Source: Variovorax sp. OV329
GTDB taxonomy: Bacteria > Pseudomonadota > Gammaproteobacteria > Burkholderiales > Burkholderiaceae_C
Assembly (NCBI RefSeq): GCF_900114785.1
Contig: NZ_FOUG01000007.1
Location: 248,001 to 312,000 of the forward strand
Direction: 5' to 3'
DNA: 64,000 bases
Shown here: positions 26,521-38,369 of the stretch, in pieces
How positions within the stretch are numbered: the stretch's first letter is position 1
Layout: each line of letters opens with the position of its first letter
Notes under the pieces: generated by a model
The model's input: the letters and a program-made list of their open reading frames with translations, nothing else
Told to the model about the DNA's origin: nothing
Database searches by the model: none
Position numbers and translations under genes: made by a program

Positions 26521-26540
26521 TTTGAGACGCAAGTCTCAAA
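26521..26540. promoter_or_regulatory. TetR-type operator palindrome
   Basis: TTTGAGAC and GTCTCAAA form a perfect 8-base inverted repeat around GCAA. It lies 80 bases upstream of the TetR start and about 128 bases before the FAA-hydrolase start. The 20-base length and symmetry are what TetR dimers bind. Confidence 0.72.
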
Positions 26541-26668
26541 AGCGGTGCAAGAGGCAGTCGAAGCGCGCAGCGCTTCCGTGCAGCCTCACATGTGTTCCCT
26601 GACCGTGCGGCGCGAGGCCTACAGCAGTGGGCCCCGACATGACCGCGCGGCAAGACGGAGACAAGCCG

Positions 26669-27535
26669 ATGCGCATGGCCAGCTGGCAATGGGGCGGACG
26701 TGACCACGTGGGCACCATCTCGGCAGACGGGCGCGAAGCCACGCCCCTGGCCGTGCGGGATGCCTCGCGCGGCGTGCTCCCGCTCATCCAGGCCCTGGCC
26801 CGCGGCGAACCGCTCCCCTCGCCTTCGGGTGCGCGCCTGCCGGTGGAAGTGATCGAGCTGCGCGCACCGCTGCCGCACCCGTTGCGCAGCCTCTTCTGCG
26901 TGGGCCGCAACTACCACGCGCATGCGGCCGAGCTGGCCAGCACGGTGTTCCGCGAGACCATGCCCGAGGAAGACCCCTGGCCCATCGTCTTCTCCAAGCT
27001 GCCCGAATGCGTGGTGGGGCCGCACGACACGGTGCGCCTGCCCTCGCCTTCCACTTCGGTGCAGATCGACTACGAGTCGGAGCTGGCGGTGATCATCGGC
27101 AAGGGTGGCATCGACATCCCGAAGAGCCGCGCCATGGACCATGTCTGCGGCTACACGATCGTCAACGACGTGACGGCGCGCGACGTTCAGATGCGCCACC
27201 AGCAGTGGGACCTGGGCAAGAGCTTCGACACCTTCTGCCCCATGGGCCCATGGATCGTCACCGGCGATGAGCTGGACGGCAACGCCACCCGCGTGCGCGG
27301 CTGGGTCAACGGCCAGCTGCGCCAGGACGGCCTGACGCGCGACATGATCCACGACATCCCCACCCTCATCGAGACCTGCTCGCGCGGCATCACGCTGTAC
27401 CCGGGCGACGTCATCGCCACCGGCACGCCGGCCGGCGTGGGCATGGGCATGAGCCCGCCGCAATGGCTGCGCGCCGGCGACCGCGTGCGCATCGAGATCG
27501 ACGGCATCGGCGCCATCGAGAACCCCTTCGGCTGA
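26669..27535 (+). CDS. Fumarylacetoacetate hydrolase (FAH)-family protein
   Basis: A 288-residue FAH-superfamily enzyme, the group that includes acylpyruvases, oxaloacetate decarboxylases and hydratases of aromatic meta-cleavage pathways. The metal-binding Glu pair sits in DYESEL (E136, E138), with Asp167 in VNDVTARD. The motif NYHAHAAE (81-88) is the family active-site lid. It probably cleaves a C-C bond of a 2,4-dioxo acid or isomerises such an intermediate. The ATG at 26669 is chosen for the CGGAGA site seven bases upstream; an ATG at 26639 and a GTG at 26627 are alternatives. It is the first gene of the 14-gene run. Confidence 0.87.
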   Translation: MRMASWQWGGRDHVGTISADGREATPLAVRDASRGVLPLIQALARGEPLPSPSGARLPVEVIELRAPLPHPLRSLFCVGRNYHAHAAELASTVFRETMPEEDPWPIVFSKLPECVVGPHDTVRLPSPSTSVQIDYESELAVIIGKGGIDIPKSRAMDHVCGYTIVNDVTARDVQMRHQQWDLGKSFDTFCPMGPWIVTGDELDGNATRVRGWVNGQLRQDGLTRDMIHDIPTLIETCSRGITLYPGDVIATGTPAGVGMGMSPPQWLRAGDRVRIEIDGIGAIENPFG

Positions 27536-27547
27536 GGCGTACACACC

Positions 27548-28345
27548 ATGACACTGCACCTGATCGAGCGACTGGCGGTGGAGGAGGAAGGCGAAGGCCC
27601 GGTGGTGGTCTGCGTGCACGGGCTGGGCGGCAGTTCCAACACATGGACCCCGCTGATGCCCGCGCTCGCGCGCCACCGGGTGATCCGCGTGGACCTGCCC
27701 GGCAGCGGGCGCTCGCAGGGCGCGGAAGGTGCGCTGAGCATCGAGCACTACGCGCAGTCCTTCGTCAACATCTGCGCGCGGCTGGGCGTGACGCGCGCGC
27801 ACTGGCTGGGCCACTCCATGGGCACCATCGTTTGCCAGCACCTGGCCACCTCGCAGCCCAAGCTGGTGGCGAGCCTGGCCCTCTTCGGCCCGCTGATCGC
27901 TCCGCCGGATGCGGCGCGCAGCGCCATGCTGCAGCGTGCCGAGAAGGCACGCTCGGCACCGAACGGCATGCAGGAGATCACCGAGGCACTGATCGGCGCC
28001 GCCATCTCCGCCGACACCCGCCAGCGCCGCCCCGTGACGGTGGCCTACGTGCGCGAAAGCCTGATGCGCCAGAGCGGCGAAGCCTATGCGCGCAGCTGCG
28101 AGGCGCTGGCCGGTGCACAGCCCGCGCCGGTGGAAAGCATTGCCTGCCCCGTGCTGCTGGTCACGGGTGACGAGGACGGCGTGGCGCCGCCGCAGGCCGT
28201 GCGCGCCATGGCCGACCGGCTGCACAACGCAGCGTCCAAGCGGGTGGTGGTGCTGCCGCGCTGCGGCCACTGGACGCCTGTGGAACGTCCCGAGGAATGC
28301 CAGCAGGAGCTGCGTGAATTCCTGCAAGCCAATTCAAGGAGCTGA
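27548..28345 (+). CDS. Alpha/beta hydrolase (enol-lactonase/hydrolase-like)
   Basis: A 265-residue alpha/beta hydrolase. The oxyanion motif HGLGGSSNTW (24-33), nucleophile GHSMG (S90), acid in GDEDGVAPP and histidine in CGHWTPVERPEE complete the triad. The closest-looking families are 3-oxoadipate enol-lactonase and meta-cleavage product hydrolases. It follows the FAA-hydrolase gene by 12 bases and precedes an amidohydrolase by 4 bases. Together with FAH it suggests ring- or lactone-derived intermediates. The exact substrate is not readable from sequence. Confidence 0.86.
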   Translation: MTLHLIERLAVEEEGEGPVVVCVHGLGGSSNTWTPLMPALARHRVIRVDLPGSGRSQGAEGALSIEHYAQSFVNICARLGVTRAHWLGHSMGTIVCQHLATSQPKLVASLALFGPLIAPPDAARSAMLQRAEKARSAPNGMQEITEALIGAAISADTRQRRPVTVAYVRESLMRQSGEAYARSCEALAGAQPAPVESIACPVLLVTGDEDGVAPPQAVRAMADRLHNAASKRVVVLPRCGHWTPVERPEECQQELREFLQANSRS

Positions 28346-28349
28346 CGCC

Positions 28350-29660
28350 ATGGCCGATGTGCTCTTCACCAACGTGCGCATCTTCGACGGCGGCGGAGAG
28401 GTGCCCTTCACCGGCGACGTCCTGGTGCAGGGCAACCGCATCGCCCGTGTCGTGAAGACCGGCTTCGGCGCACGCTCGCAGCCCATCGCGGGCGCGCGCA
28501 CCATCGACGGCGCCGGCGCCTTCCTGATGCCGGGCATGGTCGAGGCCCACACCCATTTCTCGTGGAACGACCAGCCCAGCCTGGACGCCATCCAGCGCAT
28601 GCCGCCCGAGGAGCACATCCTGTGGTGCGCCCAGGTGGCCGAGCGCTACCTGGACATGGGCTGGACCAGTTGCGTGGGCGCCGCCTGCGCCAAGCCGCGG
28701 CTGGACGTGGTGATCCGCAACGCCATCAACGACGGCACCATCATCGGCCCGCGCTACCTCGCGGCCAGCCAGGAGATCACCGTGCCCGGCGGCCTGGGCG
28801 ACACCACGCAGCCGCACCTGCCCCAGTCTGAGTTCGCCTTCGGCGCGGTGGTCAGCGGCGCCGAGGAGATGCGCCGCTGCGTGCGCACCTTCGCCAAGTG
28901 GGGCGTGGACTCGCTCAAGATCAACCTCTCGGGCGAGTCCATCACCGGCATGTCCAGCGAGATGAGCCAGTTCACTTCGGAGGAAGTGCGCGTGTGCGTG
29001 GAAGAGGCCAAGGCCTGGGGCAAGCGCGTGGCGGCGCATGCGCGCTCCACCTGGTCGATCAAGGAGTGCGTCAGGCAGGGCATCGAGGTGATCTACCACG
29101 CCAGCTTCACGGATGAAGAGGCGCTGGACATGCTGGAGGCCCACAAGACCGAGCACTTCATCGCTCCCGGCCTGGCCTGGCTGATCAACACCTGCCACAA
29201 CGCCAGCGAGTGGGGCCTGACGCCCGAGCGCACGCGCGCCATGGGCTACCACCGCGAACTGGAAGCCGCCGTCGAAAGCATGAAGGCGATGCGCAAGCGC
29301 GGCATCCGCATCCTGCCCGGCGGCGACTACGGCTTTGCCTGGACACCGCACGGCACCAACGCCAAGGACCTGGAGTACTTCGTCAAGTACGTGGGAATGA
29401 GCACCATGGAAGCCCTGCTCTCGGCCACCGCCTGGGGCGGACCGATGATGCGCATGGGCAAGGTGCTGGGCTACATCCGCGAGGGCTACCTGGCGGACAT
29501 CCTGCTCGTGGATGGCGACCCGCTCGCCGACATCACGGTGCTGCAGGACAAGTCGCGCATCCTGGCCGTCATGAAGGACGGCGAATTCCACCGGGCGCCC
29601 GAGATGCATGCGGCCGCCCGGCCTCTTTCGATGTCCCCCATGACCCGCTGGGCCGCCTGA
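28350..29660 (+). CDS. Metal-dependent amidohydrolase, first of two paralogues
   Basis: A 436-residue amidohydrolase of the imidazolonepropionase/Xaa-Pro-dipeptidase-like group. Metal-site residues are visible as H67 and H69 (AHTHFSW), K190 (SLKINLSG, the position that can be carbamylated), H230 (AHARS), H250 (YHASF) and D326 (GGDYGF). A C-terminal ADILLVDGDPLADI strand pairs with the N-terminal composite beta sandwich. It would hydrolyse a C-N bond, probably a cyclic amide, imide or substituted urea. It is cytoplasmic (no signal peptide). The next gene is a clear paralogue, 21 bases downstream. Confidence 0.87.
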   Translation: MADVLFTNVRIFDGGGEVPFTGDVLVQGNRIARVVKTGFGARSQPIAGARTIDGAGAFLMPGMVEAHTHFSWNDQPSLDAIQRMPPEEHILWCAQVAERYLDMGWTSCVGAACAKPRLDVVIRNAINDGTIIGPRYLAASQEITVPGGLGDTTQPHLPQSEFAFGAVVSGAEEMRRCVRTFAKWGVDSLKINLSGESITGMSSEMSQFTSEEVRVCVEEAKAWGKRVAAHARSTWSIKECVRQGIEVIYHASFTDEEALDMLEAHKTEHFIAPGLAWLINTCHNASEWGLTPERTRAMGYHRELEAAVESMKAMRKRGIRILPGGDYGFAWTPHGTNAKDLEYFVKYVGMSTMEALLSATAWGGPMMRMGKVLGYIREGYLADILLVDGDPLADITVLQDKSRILAVMKDGEFHRAPEMHAAARPLSMSPMTRWAA

Positions 29661-29681
29661 CAACCTTCACCGGAGAAGAAC

Positions 29682-30968
29682 ATGGCAGATGTGGTCTTCA
29701 CCAACGTGCGCATCCTCGATGGCACCGGACAGAACAACCCCTACACCGGCAGCGTGCTGGTGCGCGACAACCGCATCCGCCAGGTGGGCCGTAGCACCGC
29801 GCCCATCGCCCCCGGCAGCGCAGCGGTGATCGACGGTGCCGGCGCCACGCTGATGCCGGGCATGTGCGAGGCCCACACGCATTTCTCCTGGAACGACGCG
29901 GCCACGCTCGCTGCCATCCAGACCATGCCGCTCGAGGAGCACGTGCTGTGGTGCGCCAAGGTGGCGAAGAGATACCTGCAGGCCGGCTTCACCTCCTGCG
30001 TGGGCGCTGCCTGCGCCAAGCCGCGGCTGGACGTGGTGATCCGCAACGCGATCAACGCCGGCCAGATCCCGGGGCCGCGCTACCTCGCCGCCAGCCAGGA
30101 GATCACGGTGCTGGGCGCCCTGGGCGACGAGACCCTGCCGCACCTGCCTTTTCCCGAGTTCAGCTTCGGCGTGAACGTGTCGGGCGCCGACGAGATGCGC
30201 AAGGCCGTGCGCCTGTTCCTGAAGTACGGCGTGGACTCGATCAAGCTGAACCTCTCAGGTGACAACTTCACACCGCAGTCGCCGGCCGAGACCACCTGGA
30301 TGCTGGACGAGGAAGTGGCCGCCGCCATGCGCGAGGTCAAGATCCGCGGCAAGCGCGGCGTGGCCCACGCCCGCTCGTCCGAAAGCGTGAAGCAGGCCCT
30401 GCGCCACGGCATCGAGCTGATCTACCACGCCAGCTTCGTCGACGAGGAGGCGCTGGACATGCTGGAGGCCAAGAAGGACGAGGTCTTCGTCGCGCCCGGC
30501 ATCGCCATCCTCTACGCCATGCTCTACGAGGCCGAACCCTGGGGCGTCACCCATGCCATGGCCTGCGACATGGGCTACCAGATCGAGTGGGATGCGGCCT
30601 GCGTGTCGCTGGCCAAGATGCACAAGCGCGGCATTCGGGTGCTGCCCGGCGGCGACTACGGCTTCGCCTTCACGCCGCACTGCCAGAACGCGCGCGACCT
30701 GGAGTTCTTCGTCAAGTACCTGGGCTTCACGCCCATGGAAGCCATCCGTTGCACCACGCTCTACGGCGGCCAGGTGATGAAGCGGCCCGACGACCTGGGC
30801 CTCGTCAAGGAAGGCTACCTGGCCGACCTGATGCTGGTGGACGGAGACCCGCTGGCCAACCTGTCGATCCTGCGCGACCCCAAGCGCATCCTGGCGGTGA
30901 TGAAGGACGGCGTGTTCGCCAAGGCGCCCGAGATCGCGGCGCGGCGGCAGTGGGAGCGGGCTGCATGA
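29682..30968 (+). CDS. Metal-dependent amidohydrolase, second paralogue
   Basis: A 428-residue paralogue of the preceding amidohydrolase; the N-terminal MADV, the block CVGAACAKPRLDVVIRNAIN and the ending RILAVMKDG are nearly identical. The metal ligands H65 and H67, the lysine in SIKLNLSG, and the His and Asp motifs are all kept, so both copies look active. The sequences differ most between the lysine and the AHARS motif and around the segment after the IAPG/VAPG motif, where substrate loops usually lie. Either two successive hydrolyses or a heteromeric enzyme is possible. It has a GGAGAAG ribosome site. Confidence 0.87.
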   Translation: MADVVFTNVRILDGTGQNNPYTGSVLVRDNRIRQVGRSTAPIAPGSAAVIDGAGATLMPGMCEAHTHFSWNDAATLAAIQTMPLEEHVLWCAKVAKRYLQAGFTSCVGAACAKPRLDVVIRNAINAGQIPGPRYLAASQEITVLGALGDETLPHLPFPEFSFGVNVSGADEMRKAVRLFLKYGVDSIKLNLSGDNFTPQSPAETTWMLDEEVAAAMREVKIRGKRGVAHARSSESVKQALRHGIELIYHASFVDEEALDMLEAKKDEVFVAPGIAILYAMLYEAEPWGVTHAMACDMGYQIEWDAACVSLAKMHKRGIRVLPGGDYGFAFTPHCQNARDLEFFVKYLGFTPMEAIRCTTLYGGQVMKRPDDLGLVKEGYLADLMLVDGDPLANLSILRDPKRILAVMKDGVFAKAPEIAARRQWERAA

Positions 30969-31014
30969 GGCGCATGCCTGTCCGCTCTTTCAATCTCGTG
31001 ACGGAGGGCTGCCC

Positions 31015-31959
31015 ATGAGCCGGCGCGCCTGGGTGCCCTGGATCGTGTTCGGCCTGCCGGTGCTGGTGTTCTCCGTCTGGGCCATTGCCGACAACTCCTC
31101 GTTGTACTTCAAGACGCTCCTCAACGGCTTGACGCTGGCCTCGCTCTACTTCCTGGTGGCCAGCGGCTTCACGCTGGTGTTCGGGCTGATGCGCAACGTG
31201 AACCTGGCGCACGGCTCGCTCTACCTCATCGGTGCCTACGTCGGCTGGATGGTGGGCGAGCGCACCGGCTCCTGGGTGCTGGCGGTCGTCGCGGGCTTCC
31301 TGGCGGCCGCCGTCCTGGGCCTCTTGATGCAACTGCTGATCTTCCGCCACATGCAGGGGCAGGACCTGCGCCAGACGCTGGTGACCATCGGCCTGTCGAT
31401 CGTGCTGGCGGACCTGGCGCTGTGGGCCTGGGGGGCGGAGATCTACACCTTCGATCCGCCCTCGTGGATCTACGGCTCCACCACGCTGCCACTGGTCAAC
31501 AAGTTTCCGACCTACCGGATCTTCGTGTTCATCGCTTCCGTCGTGATCGGCGTCGGCCTGTGGCTGCTGCTGGCCCGCACGCGGGTGGGCATGATGATCC
31601 GCGCCGGCGTGGACGACCGGGCCATGCTGTCGGCCTCGGGCGTGAACGTGCAGCGCGTGTTCGCCCTCACCTTCGCGATCGGCGCGGGCCTCGCCGGGCT
31701 GGCCGGCGTGGTCGGCGGCACGGCGCTTTCGATCTCGCCGGGCGAGGACACTCGCTATCTGCTCGCCTCGCTGGTGGTGGTGATCGTGGGCGGCATGGGC
31801 AGCGTGGTGGGCGCGGCCATCGGCGCGCTGCTCATCGGCCTGGCCGAGCAGTTCGGGCTGGCCTACGCGCCCACCTACAGCGTGGTGTTCACCTTCGTGA
31901 TCATGGTCGTGGCGCTGGCCTTCAAGCCGCGCGGGCTCATGGGGAAGAGAGTCGTATGA
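31015..31959 (+). CDS. livH: Branched-chain amino-acid-type ABC permease (LivH-like)
   Basis: A 314-residue inner-membrane permease with about eight helices. The LivH features LNGLTLASLYFLVASGFTLVFG, MRNVNLAHGS and the C-terminal VVIVGGMGSVVGAA are present. It forms the importer with LivM and the LivG/LivF ATPases encoded in the following genes. The ligand is probably the amide or acid degraded by the neighbouring enzymes, since Liv-type systems often carry aromatic or amide compounds. It overlaps livM by four bases. Confidence 0.92.
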   Translation: MSRRAWVPWIVFGLPVLVFSVWAIADNSSLYFKTLLNGLTLASLYFLVASGFTLVFGLMRNVNLAHGSLYLIGAYVGWMVGERTGSWVLAVVAGFLAAAVLGLLMQLLIFRHMQGQDLRQTLVTIGLSIVLADLALWAWGAEIYTFDPPSWIYGSTTLPLVNKFPTYRIFVFIASVVIGVGLWLLLARTRVGMMIRAGVDDRAMLSASGVNVQRVFALTFAIGAGLAGLAGVVGGTALSISPGEDTRYLLASLVVVIVGGMGSVVGAAIGALLIGLAEQFGLAYAPTYSVVFTFVIMVVALAFKPRGLMGKRVV

Positions 31960-33101
31960 GCGCAGCGCAGTGGCGACGGGCCATGAATTCGTCGGCGGCC
32001 GCGTCCGCCGTGGCTGCGCGCCGGCCGACCGACCTGCACGCGGTGCCCGCCTCGCCGGCTTCGGCTGCGGCCCCGGGCGCCTGGCCCAGGCTGAGCGCGG
32101 CCTGGAGCACGGTGCGCTGGCGGCATGCCGTGGTGCTGCTGGCGCTGCTGGTCTATCCCTTCGTCGTCTCGCCCTTCTTCACCTTCCAGATCGGCGCGCA
32201 GTCGCTCGCGCTGGGGCTGATCGCGCTGTCGCTCACCTTCCTGGGCGGCTACGGCGGCATGGTGTCGCTCGCGCAGATGACGGTGGCCGGCTTCGCCGCC
32301 TACATGCTGGCCATCTTCGGCACCAGCAGCAACACCGCCATCAGCCTGGGCTGGCCCTGGTGGCTGGCCCTGGCGGTGGCGATCTCGCTGGCCACGCTGT
32401 TCTCGGCGGCCATCGGCTGGCTCTCGGTGCGCACCGAGGGCATCTACACCATCATGATCACGCTGGCGGTGGGCGTGGCCTTCTTCTACCTGGCGCAGCA
32501 GAACTACACCGTGTTCAACGGCTTCCAGGGCTTCAGCCGCATCGGGCCGCCCACGCTCTTCGGCTACGACCTGCACCAGCCGCTGCCCTTCTACTTCATC
32601 GTGCTGTCCTGCTCGCTGGGCGGCTACTGGTTCGTGAAGTACCTCATCGGCGCGCCCTTCGGCGTGGCGCTGCAGGGCATCCGCGACAACCCGCGCCGCA
32701 TGCAGGCGCTGGGCTTCAACGTGACGGCACACCGCGTGGCCGCCTATGCGGTGTCTGGCTTCCTTGCCGCCGTGGCCGGCGTGCTGCTGGTCTGGTACAA
32801 CGGCCGCATCTCCCCCGGCACGGTGGGCACCGGGGCGATGATCAACATCCTCATCATCGCCGTGCTCGGCGGCATGAAGCATCCCATCGGCGCGTTCATC
32901 GGCGCCATCGTCTTCGTGCTCCTGCAGAACTTCGCCATCGACCTGATCGACCGCGAACGCTTCAACCTCGTCATCGGCGGCGTCTTCCTCGCCATCGTCC
33001 TGTTCTCCCCCGACGGCTTGCTCGGCTTGTGGCAGTCCCTGCGCACACGCCTGGCCGGCCGCCGCATCAGCAAGCACGGCCTTGGCCGTATTCATCAATG
33101 A
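31956..33101 (+). CDS. livM: Branched-chain amino-acid-type ABC permease (LivM-like)
   Basis: A 381-residue permease, partner of LivH. About 45 Ala/Pro-rich residues precede the first membrane helix, which is longer than usual; the ATG at 31956 is nevertheless supported by its ATGA overlap with livH. LSLTFLGGYGGMVSLAQMT and LQGIRDNPRRMQALGFN are LivM signatures. It ends with a cytoplasmic basic tail. The binding-protein gene follows 16 bases later. Confidence 0.91.
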   Translation: MSAAQWRRAMNSSAAASAVAARRPTDLHAVPASPASAAAPGAWPRLSAAWSTVRWRHAVVLLALLVYPFVVSPFFTFQIGAQSLALGLIALSLTFLGGYGGMVSLAQMTVAGFAAYMLAIFGTSSNTAISLGWPWWLALAVAISLATLFSAAIGWLSVRTEGIYTIMITLAVGVAFFYLAQQNYTVFNGFQGFSRIGPPTLFGYDLHQPLPFYFIVLSCSLGGYWFVKYLIGAPFGVALQGIRDNPRRMQALGFNVTAHRVAAYAVSGFLAAVAGVLLVWYNGRISPGTVGTGAMINILIIAVLGGMKHPIGAFIGAIVFVLLQNFAIDLIDRERFNLVIGGVFLAIVLFSPDGLLGLWQSLRTRLAGRRISKHGLGRIHQ

Positions 33102-33117
33102 CAACCAGGAGCGAGAC

Positions 33118-34368
33118 ATGAGCAGAGCAAGAGGAGTGTTCGTACGCAGCATCGTCGGCACGGCGGCGTTGATGGCGATGGGTGGACTTGCGCAGGCACA
33201 GGAGACCCTGAAGATCGGCCTGCTGGCCACGCTGGAGGGCCCCTTTGCCGCACCGGGCCAGGACGGCATGCGCGGCGCCGACCTCGCGCTCAAGGAAAAG
33301 AACGGAATGGCGGGCGGCAAGAAGATCGAGTTCGTGAAGGTGTCCTCGGACGCCACGCCCGACAAGGCGGTGAACGCCACGCGCAAGGCCGTGGAGCAGG
33401 ACAAGGTGCAGATCATGATCGGCCCGCTGTCCGGCGACGAGGGCGTGGCGGTGAAGAACTACGCCAAGACGCAGCCCAACATCACCTTCGTCAACGGCTC
33501 CTCGGGCGCGCAGAGCACCACGCTGGTCGACCCGGCGCCCAACTTCTACCGCTTCAACACCGAGGGCGCCCAGTGGATGGTGGGGCTGGGCGAGCACGCG
33601 CTGGGCAAGGGCTACAAGAAGCTCTACCTGATCTCGGAGGACTACGGCTTTCCCTACTCGCAGGTGCAGGGCTTCATGGCCAGCTACTGCGCCAAGGGAG
33701 GCAAGGTGGTCGACAAGGCCTGGGTGCCGCTGGGCACCAAGGACTACGCCTCGGTCATCGCCAAGATCCCCAAGGAAGTGGACGCGCTGCTGGTGGTGCT
33801 GGGCGGCTCCGACGCGGTGAACTTCCTCACCCAGTACGAGCAGGCCGGCGGCGACAAGCCCATGATCGGCGGCTCCATCACGGTGGACCAGACGGTGCTC
33901 AACTTCAAGGGCAAGCGCCGCGAGTCGCTGCTGGGCACGGCCTCGGCCGGCCCCATGGCCGATTCGATCGACACGGCCCAATGGAAGAAATTCGTGTCCG
34001 ACTACAAGGCCAACTTCAAGGACGGCTTCCCGAGCCCCTCGCTCTTCGCCTACCTCTACTACATCAACACCAAGGCCACGCTGGACGCGCTGGACGCCGT
34101 GAAGGGCGACCTGTCGAACGGCCAGAAGGCCTACCGCGACGCGCTGCAGAAGACCAACTTCGCCGGCCCCGCCGGCGTGGTGAAGATCGACGCCAACCGC
34201 AACGGCGTGGGCGACACCTACATCACCGAGGTGTCCAAGGCGCCCGATGGCAGCTTCTACAACAAGGTGGTGAAGACAATTCCCAACGTGTCGCAGACGC
34301 TGGGCCTCTCCGACGCCGACTTCAAGAAGATGGGCCTGGGCTCGCGCGACGTGCCCGACTGCCGCTAG
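33118..34368 (+). CDS. livK: ABC substrate-binding protein of the Liv-type importer
   Basis: A 416-residue periplasmic type I binding protein. The signal peptide (about residues 1-28) ends in AQA, followed by ETLKIGLLATLEGPFAAPG, the usual first strand of this family. A GYKKLYLISEDYGFPYSQV hinge segment and LLVVLGGSDAVNFLTQY are typical of receptors for aromatic acids or amides. It should deliver its ligand to LivHM and defines the specificity of the cluster, but the ligand cannot be read from sequence. A CAGGAG ribosome site lies upstream. Confidence 0.92.
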   Translation: MSRARGVFVRSIVGTAALMAMGGLAQAQETLKIGLLATLEGPFAAPGQDGMRGADLALKEKNGMAGGKKIEFVKVSSDATPDKAVNATRKAVEQDKVQIMIGPLSGDEGVAVKNYAKTQPNITFVNGSSGAQSTTLVDPAPNFYRFNTEGAQWMVGLGEHALGKGYKKLYLISEDYGFPYSQVQGFMASYCAKGGKVVDKAWVPLGTKDYASVIAKIPKEVDALLVVLGGSDAVNFLTQYEQAGGDKPMIGGSITVDQTVLNFKGKRRESLLGTASAGPMADSIDTAQWKKFVSDYKANFKDGFPSPSLFAYLYYINTKATLDALDAVKGDLSNGQKAYRDALQKTNFAGPAGVVKIDANRNGVGDTYITEVSKAPDGSFYNKVVKTIPNVSQTLGLSDADFKKMGLGSRDVPDCR

Positions 34369-34393
34369 TCCACTAAAGAGAAGGCAGGCACCG

Positions 34394-35220
34394 ATGGCCA
34401 CCCTCGCCCCCCTTCGCAACGCCGTGCGCGCGCAGGCCCGTGGCCAGCCGCGCGCCGGTGCCGACGCGCAATTGCTCTCGGGCGATGCGCTGCGGCTGGA
34501 CGGGGTGACGCGGGCCTTCGGTGCGCTGCGCGCGGTGGACGAGGTCTCGCTCACCGTGGCCGCCGGGCAGAAGTACGCCATCCTGGGCTCGAACGGCGCG
34601 GGCAAGACCACGCTGTTCAATGCCATCACCGGCGACTTCCCGCCCACCGGCGGGCGCATCCATTTCTTCGGCGAGGACATCACCGAGCTGCCGCCGCACG
34701 AGCGCATCCGCAAGGGGCTGCGGCGCACCTACCAGTCCTCGCTGCTGTTCCGGGAGCTGAGCGTGCGCGAGAACCTGTTCCTGGCGGTGCGCGGCGTGGC
34801 CAGCGGCCGCTTCAGCTTCCGGCGCGCGGGCGACGCACATGCGTCCACCCGCGCTACGCAGGACCTGCTGGAGCGCACCCGGCTCACGCACATCGCCCAC
34901 GAGCTGGTCGCCAACCTGGCGCACGGACAGCAGCGCCAGCTGGAGATCGGCATGGCGCTGGCCGGGGCGCCGCGCCTGATCCTCTTCGACGAGCCGGCGG
35001 CGGGCCTCTCGCCCGCCGAGCGGCGCGAGCTGGTGGCGTTGCTGCGCTCGCTGCCGGCGCACATGAGCTTCGTGCTGATCGAGCACGACCTGGACATCGC
35101 CCTGCGCGTGGTCGACAAGGTCACGGTGATGCACAACGGGCGCGTGCTGCGCACCGGCACGCCGCAGGAGATCGAGTCCGACACGCAGGTGCAGGCGATC
35201 TACATGGGGAGCCGCCACTG

Positions 35221-35221
<1 letters not shown>
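34394..35221 (+). CDS. livG: ABC transporter ATP-binding protein (LivG-like)
   Basis: A 275-residue ATPase. After an extra N-terminal stretch of about 30 residues, the Walker A motif GSNGAGKT (65-72), the signature region [16 protein letters not shown] and Walker [14 protein letters not shown] follow. It pairs with the LivF part of the next gene; the stop overlaps that start (TGATG), so the two ATPases are coupled. The signature NLAHGQQ differs slightly from the common LSYGQQ but is within the LivG range. Confidence 0.92.
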
Positions 35222-37494
<2,273 letters not shown>

Positions 37495-37520
37495 AGCAAC
37501 AACAAGCAGGAGGAAAGCAC

Positions 37521-38351
37521 ATGCCACGCATCGCCAGATCCACCGTCCTCGCCAAGCTGCGCGCCAAGATGGCCGCGGGCCAGCCCATCATCGGCGGCGG
37601 CGCCGGCACCGGCCTGTCGGCCAAGTGCGAGGAGGCTGGCGGCATCGACCTGATCGTGATCTACAACTCCGGCCGCTACCGCATGGCCGGGCGCGGCTCG
37701 CTGGCGGGGCTGCTGGCCTACGGCAATGCCAACGACATCGTGTGCGACATGGCGCGCGAGGTGCTGCCGGTGGTCAAGAGCACGCCGGTGCTGGCCGGCG
37801 TGAATGGCACCGACCCCTTCATGATCGCGGACGACCTGCTGGCGCGCCTGACGTCGCTGGGGTTTTCCGGCGTGCAGAACTTTCCCACCGTGGGCCTCAT
37901 CGACGGCGTGTTCCGCGCCAACCTGGAAGAGACCGGCATGGGCTACGGGCAGGAGGTGGCCTTCATCCGCAAGGCGCGGGCGCTGGACCTGCTGACCACC
38001 CCCTATGTGTTCAGCGAGGACGACGCGCGCGCCATGGCCGGCGCCGGCGCCGATGTCGTGGTGTGCCACCTGGGGCTGACCACCGGCGGCAGCATCGGCG
38101 CGGGCACGGCCCTGACGCTGGCGGACTGCATCCCGCGCATCAATGCCTGGGCCAAAGCAGCGCTGGAGGTGAATCCGGAAGCGATCGTCCTGTGCCACGG
38201 CGGGCCCATCGCCACGCCGCAGGACGCGCACCACGTGCTGGCGCATTGCCCCGACTGCGCCGGCTTCTACGGGGCCAGCTCCATGGAGCGGCTGCCCACG
38301 GAGGTGGCGCTGACCGAGACCACCCGCCGCTTCGTCGAGATCACGCGATAA
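37521..38351 (+). CDS. Phosphoenolpyruvate-hydrolase-family TIM barrel (Tm-1 C-terminal half)
   Basis: A 276-residue protein of the PEP-hydrolase family (once called TIM-barrel signal transduction protein). Residues [26 protein letters not shown] open the barrel, with [15 protein letters not shown] and [11 protein letters not shown] as family blocks and [14 protein letters not shown] near the C-terminal sheet. It matches the C-terminal half of Tm-1-type proteins; its partner is the Tm-1 domain fused to LivF immediately upstream. A GGAGGAAA ribosome site lies seven bases before the ATG. Activity and substrate are unproven. Confidence 0.88.
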   Translation: MPRIARSTVLAKLRAKMAAGQPIIGGGAGTGLSAKCEEAGGIDLIVIYNSGRYRMAGRGSLAGLLAYGNANDIVCDMAREVLPVVKSTPVLAGVNGTDPFMIADDLLARLTSLGFSGVQNFPTVGLIDGVFRANLEETGMGYGQEVAFIRKARALDLLTTPYVFSEDDARAMAGAGADVVVCHLGLTTGGSIGAGTALTLADCIPRINAWAKAALEVNPEAIVLCHGGPIATPQDAHHVLAHCPDCAGFYGASSMERLPTEVALTETTRRFVEITR

Positions 38352-38369
38352 AACAAGGAGTCGACATCC

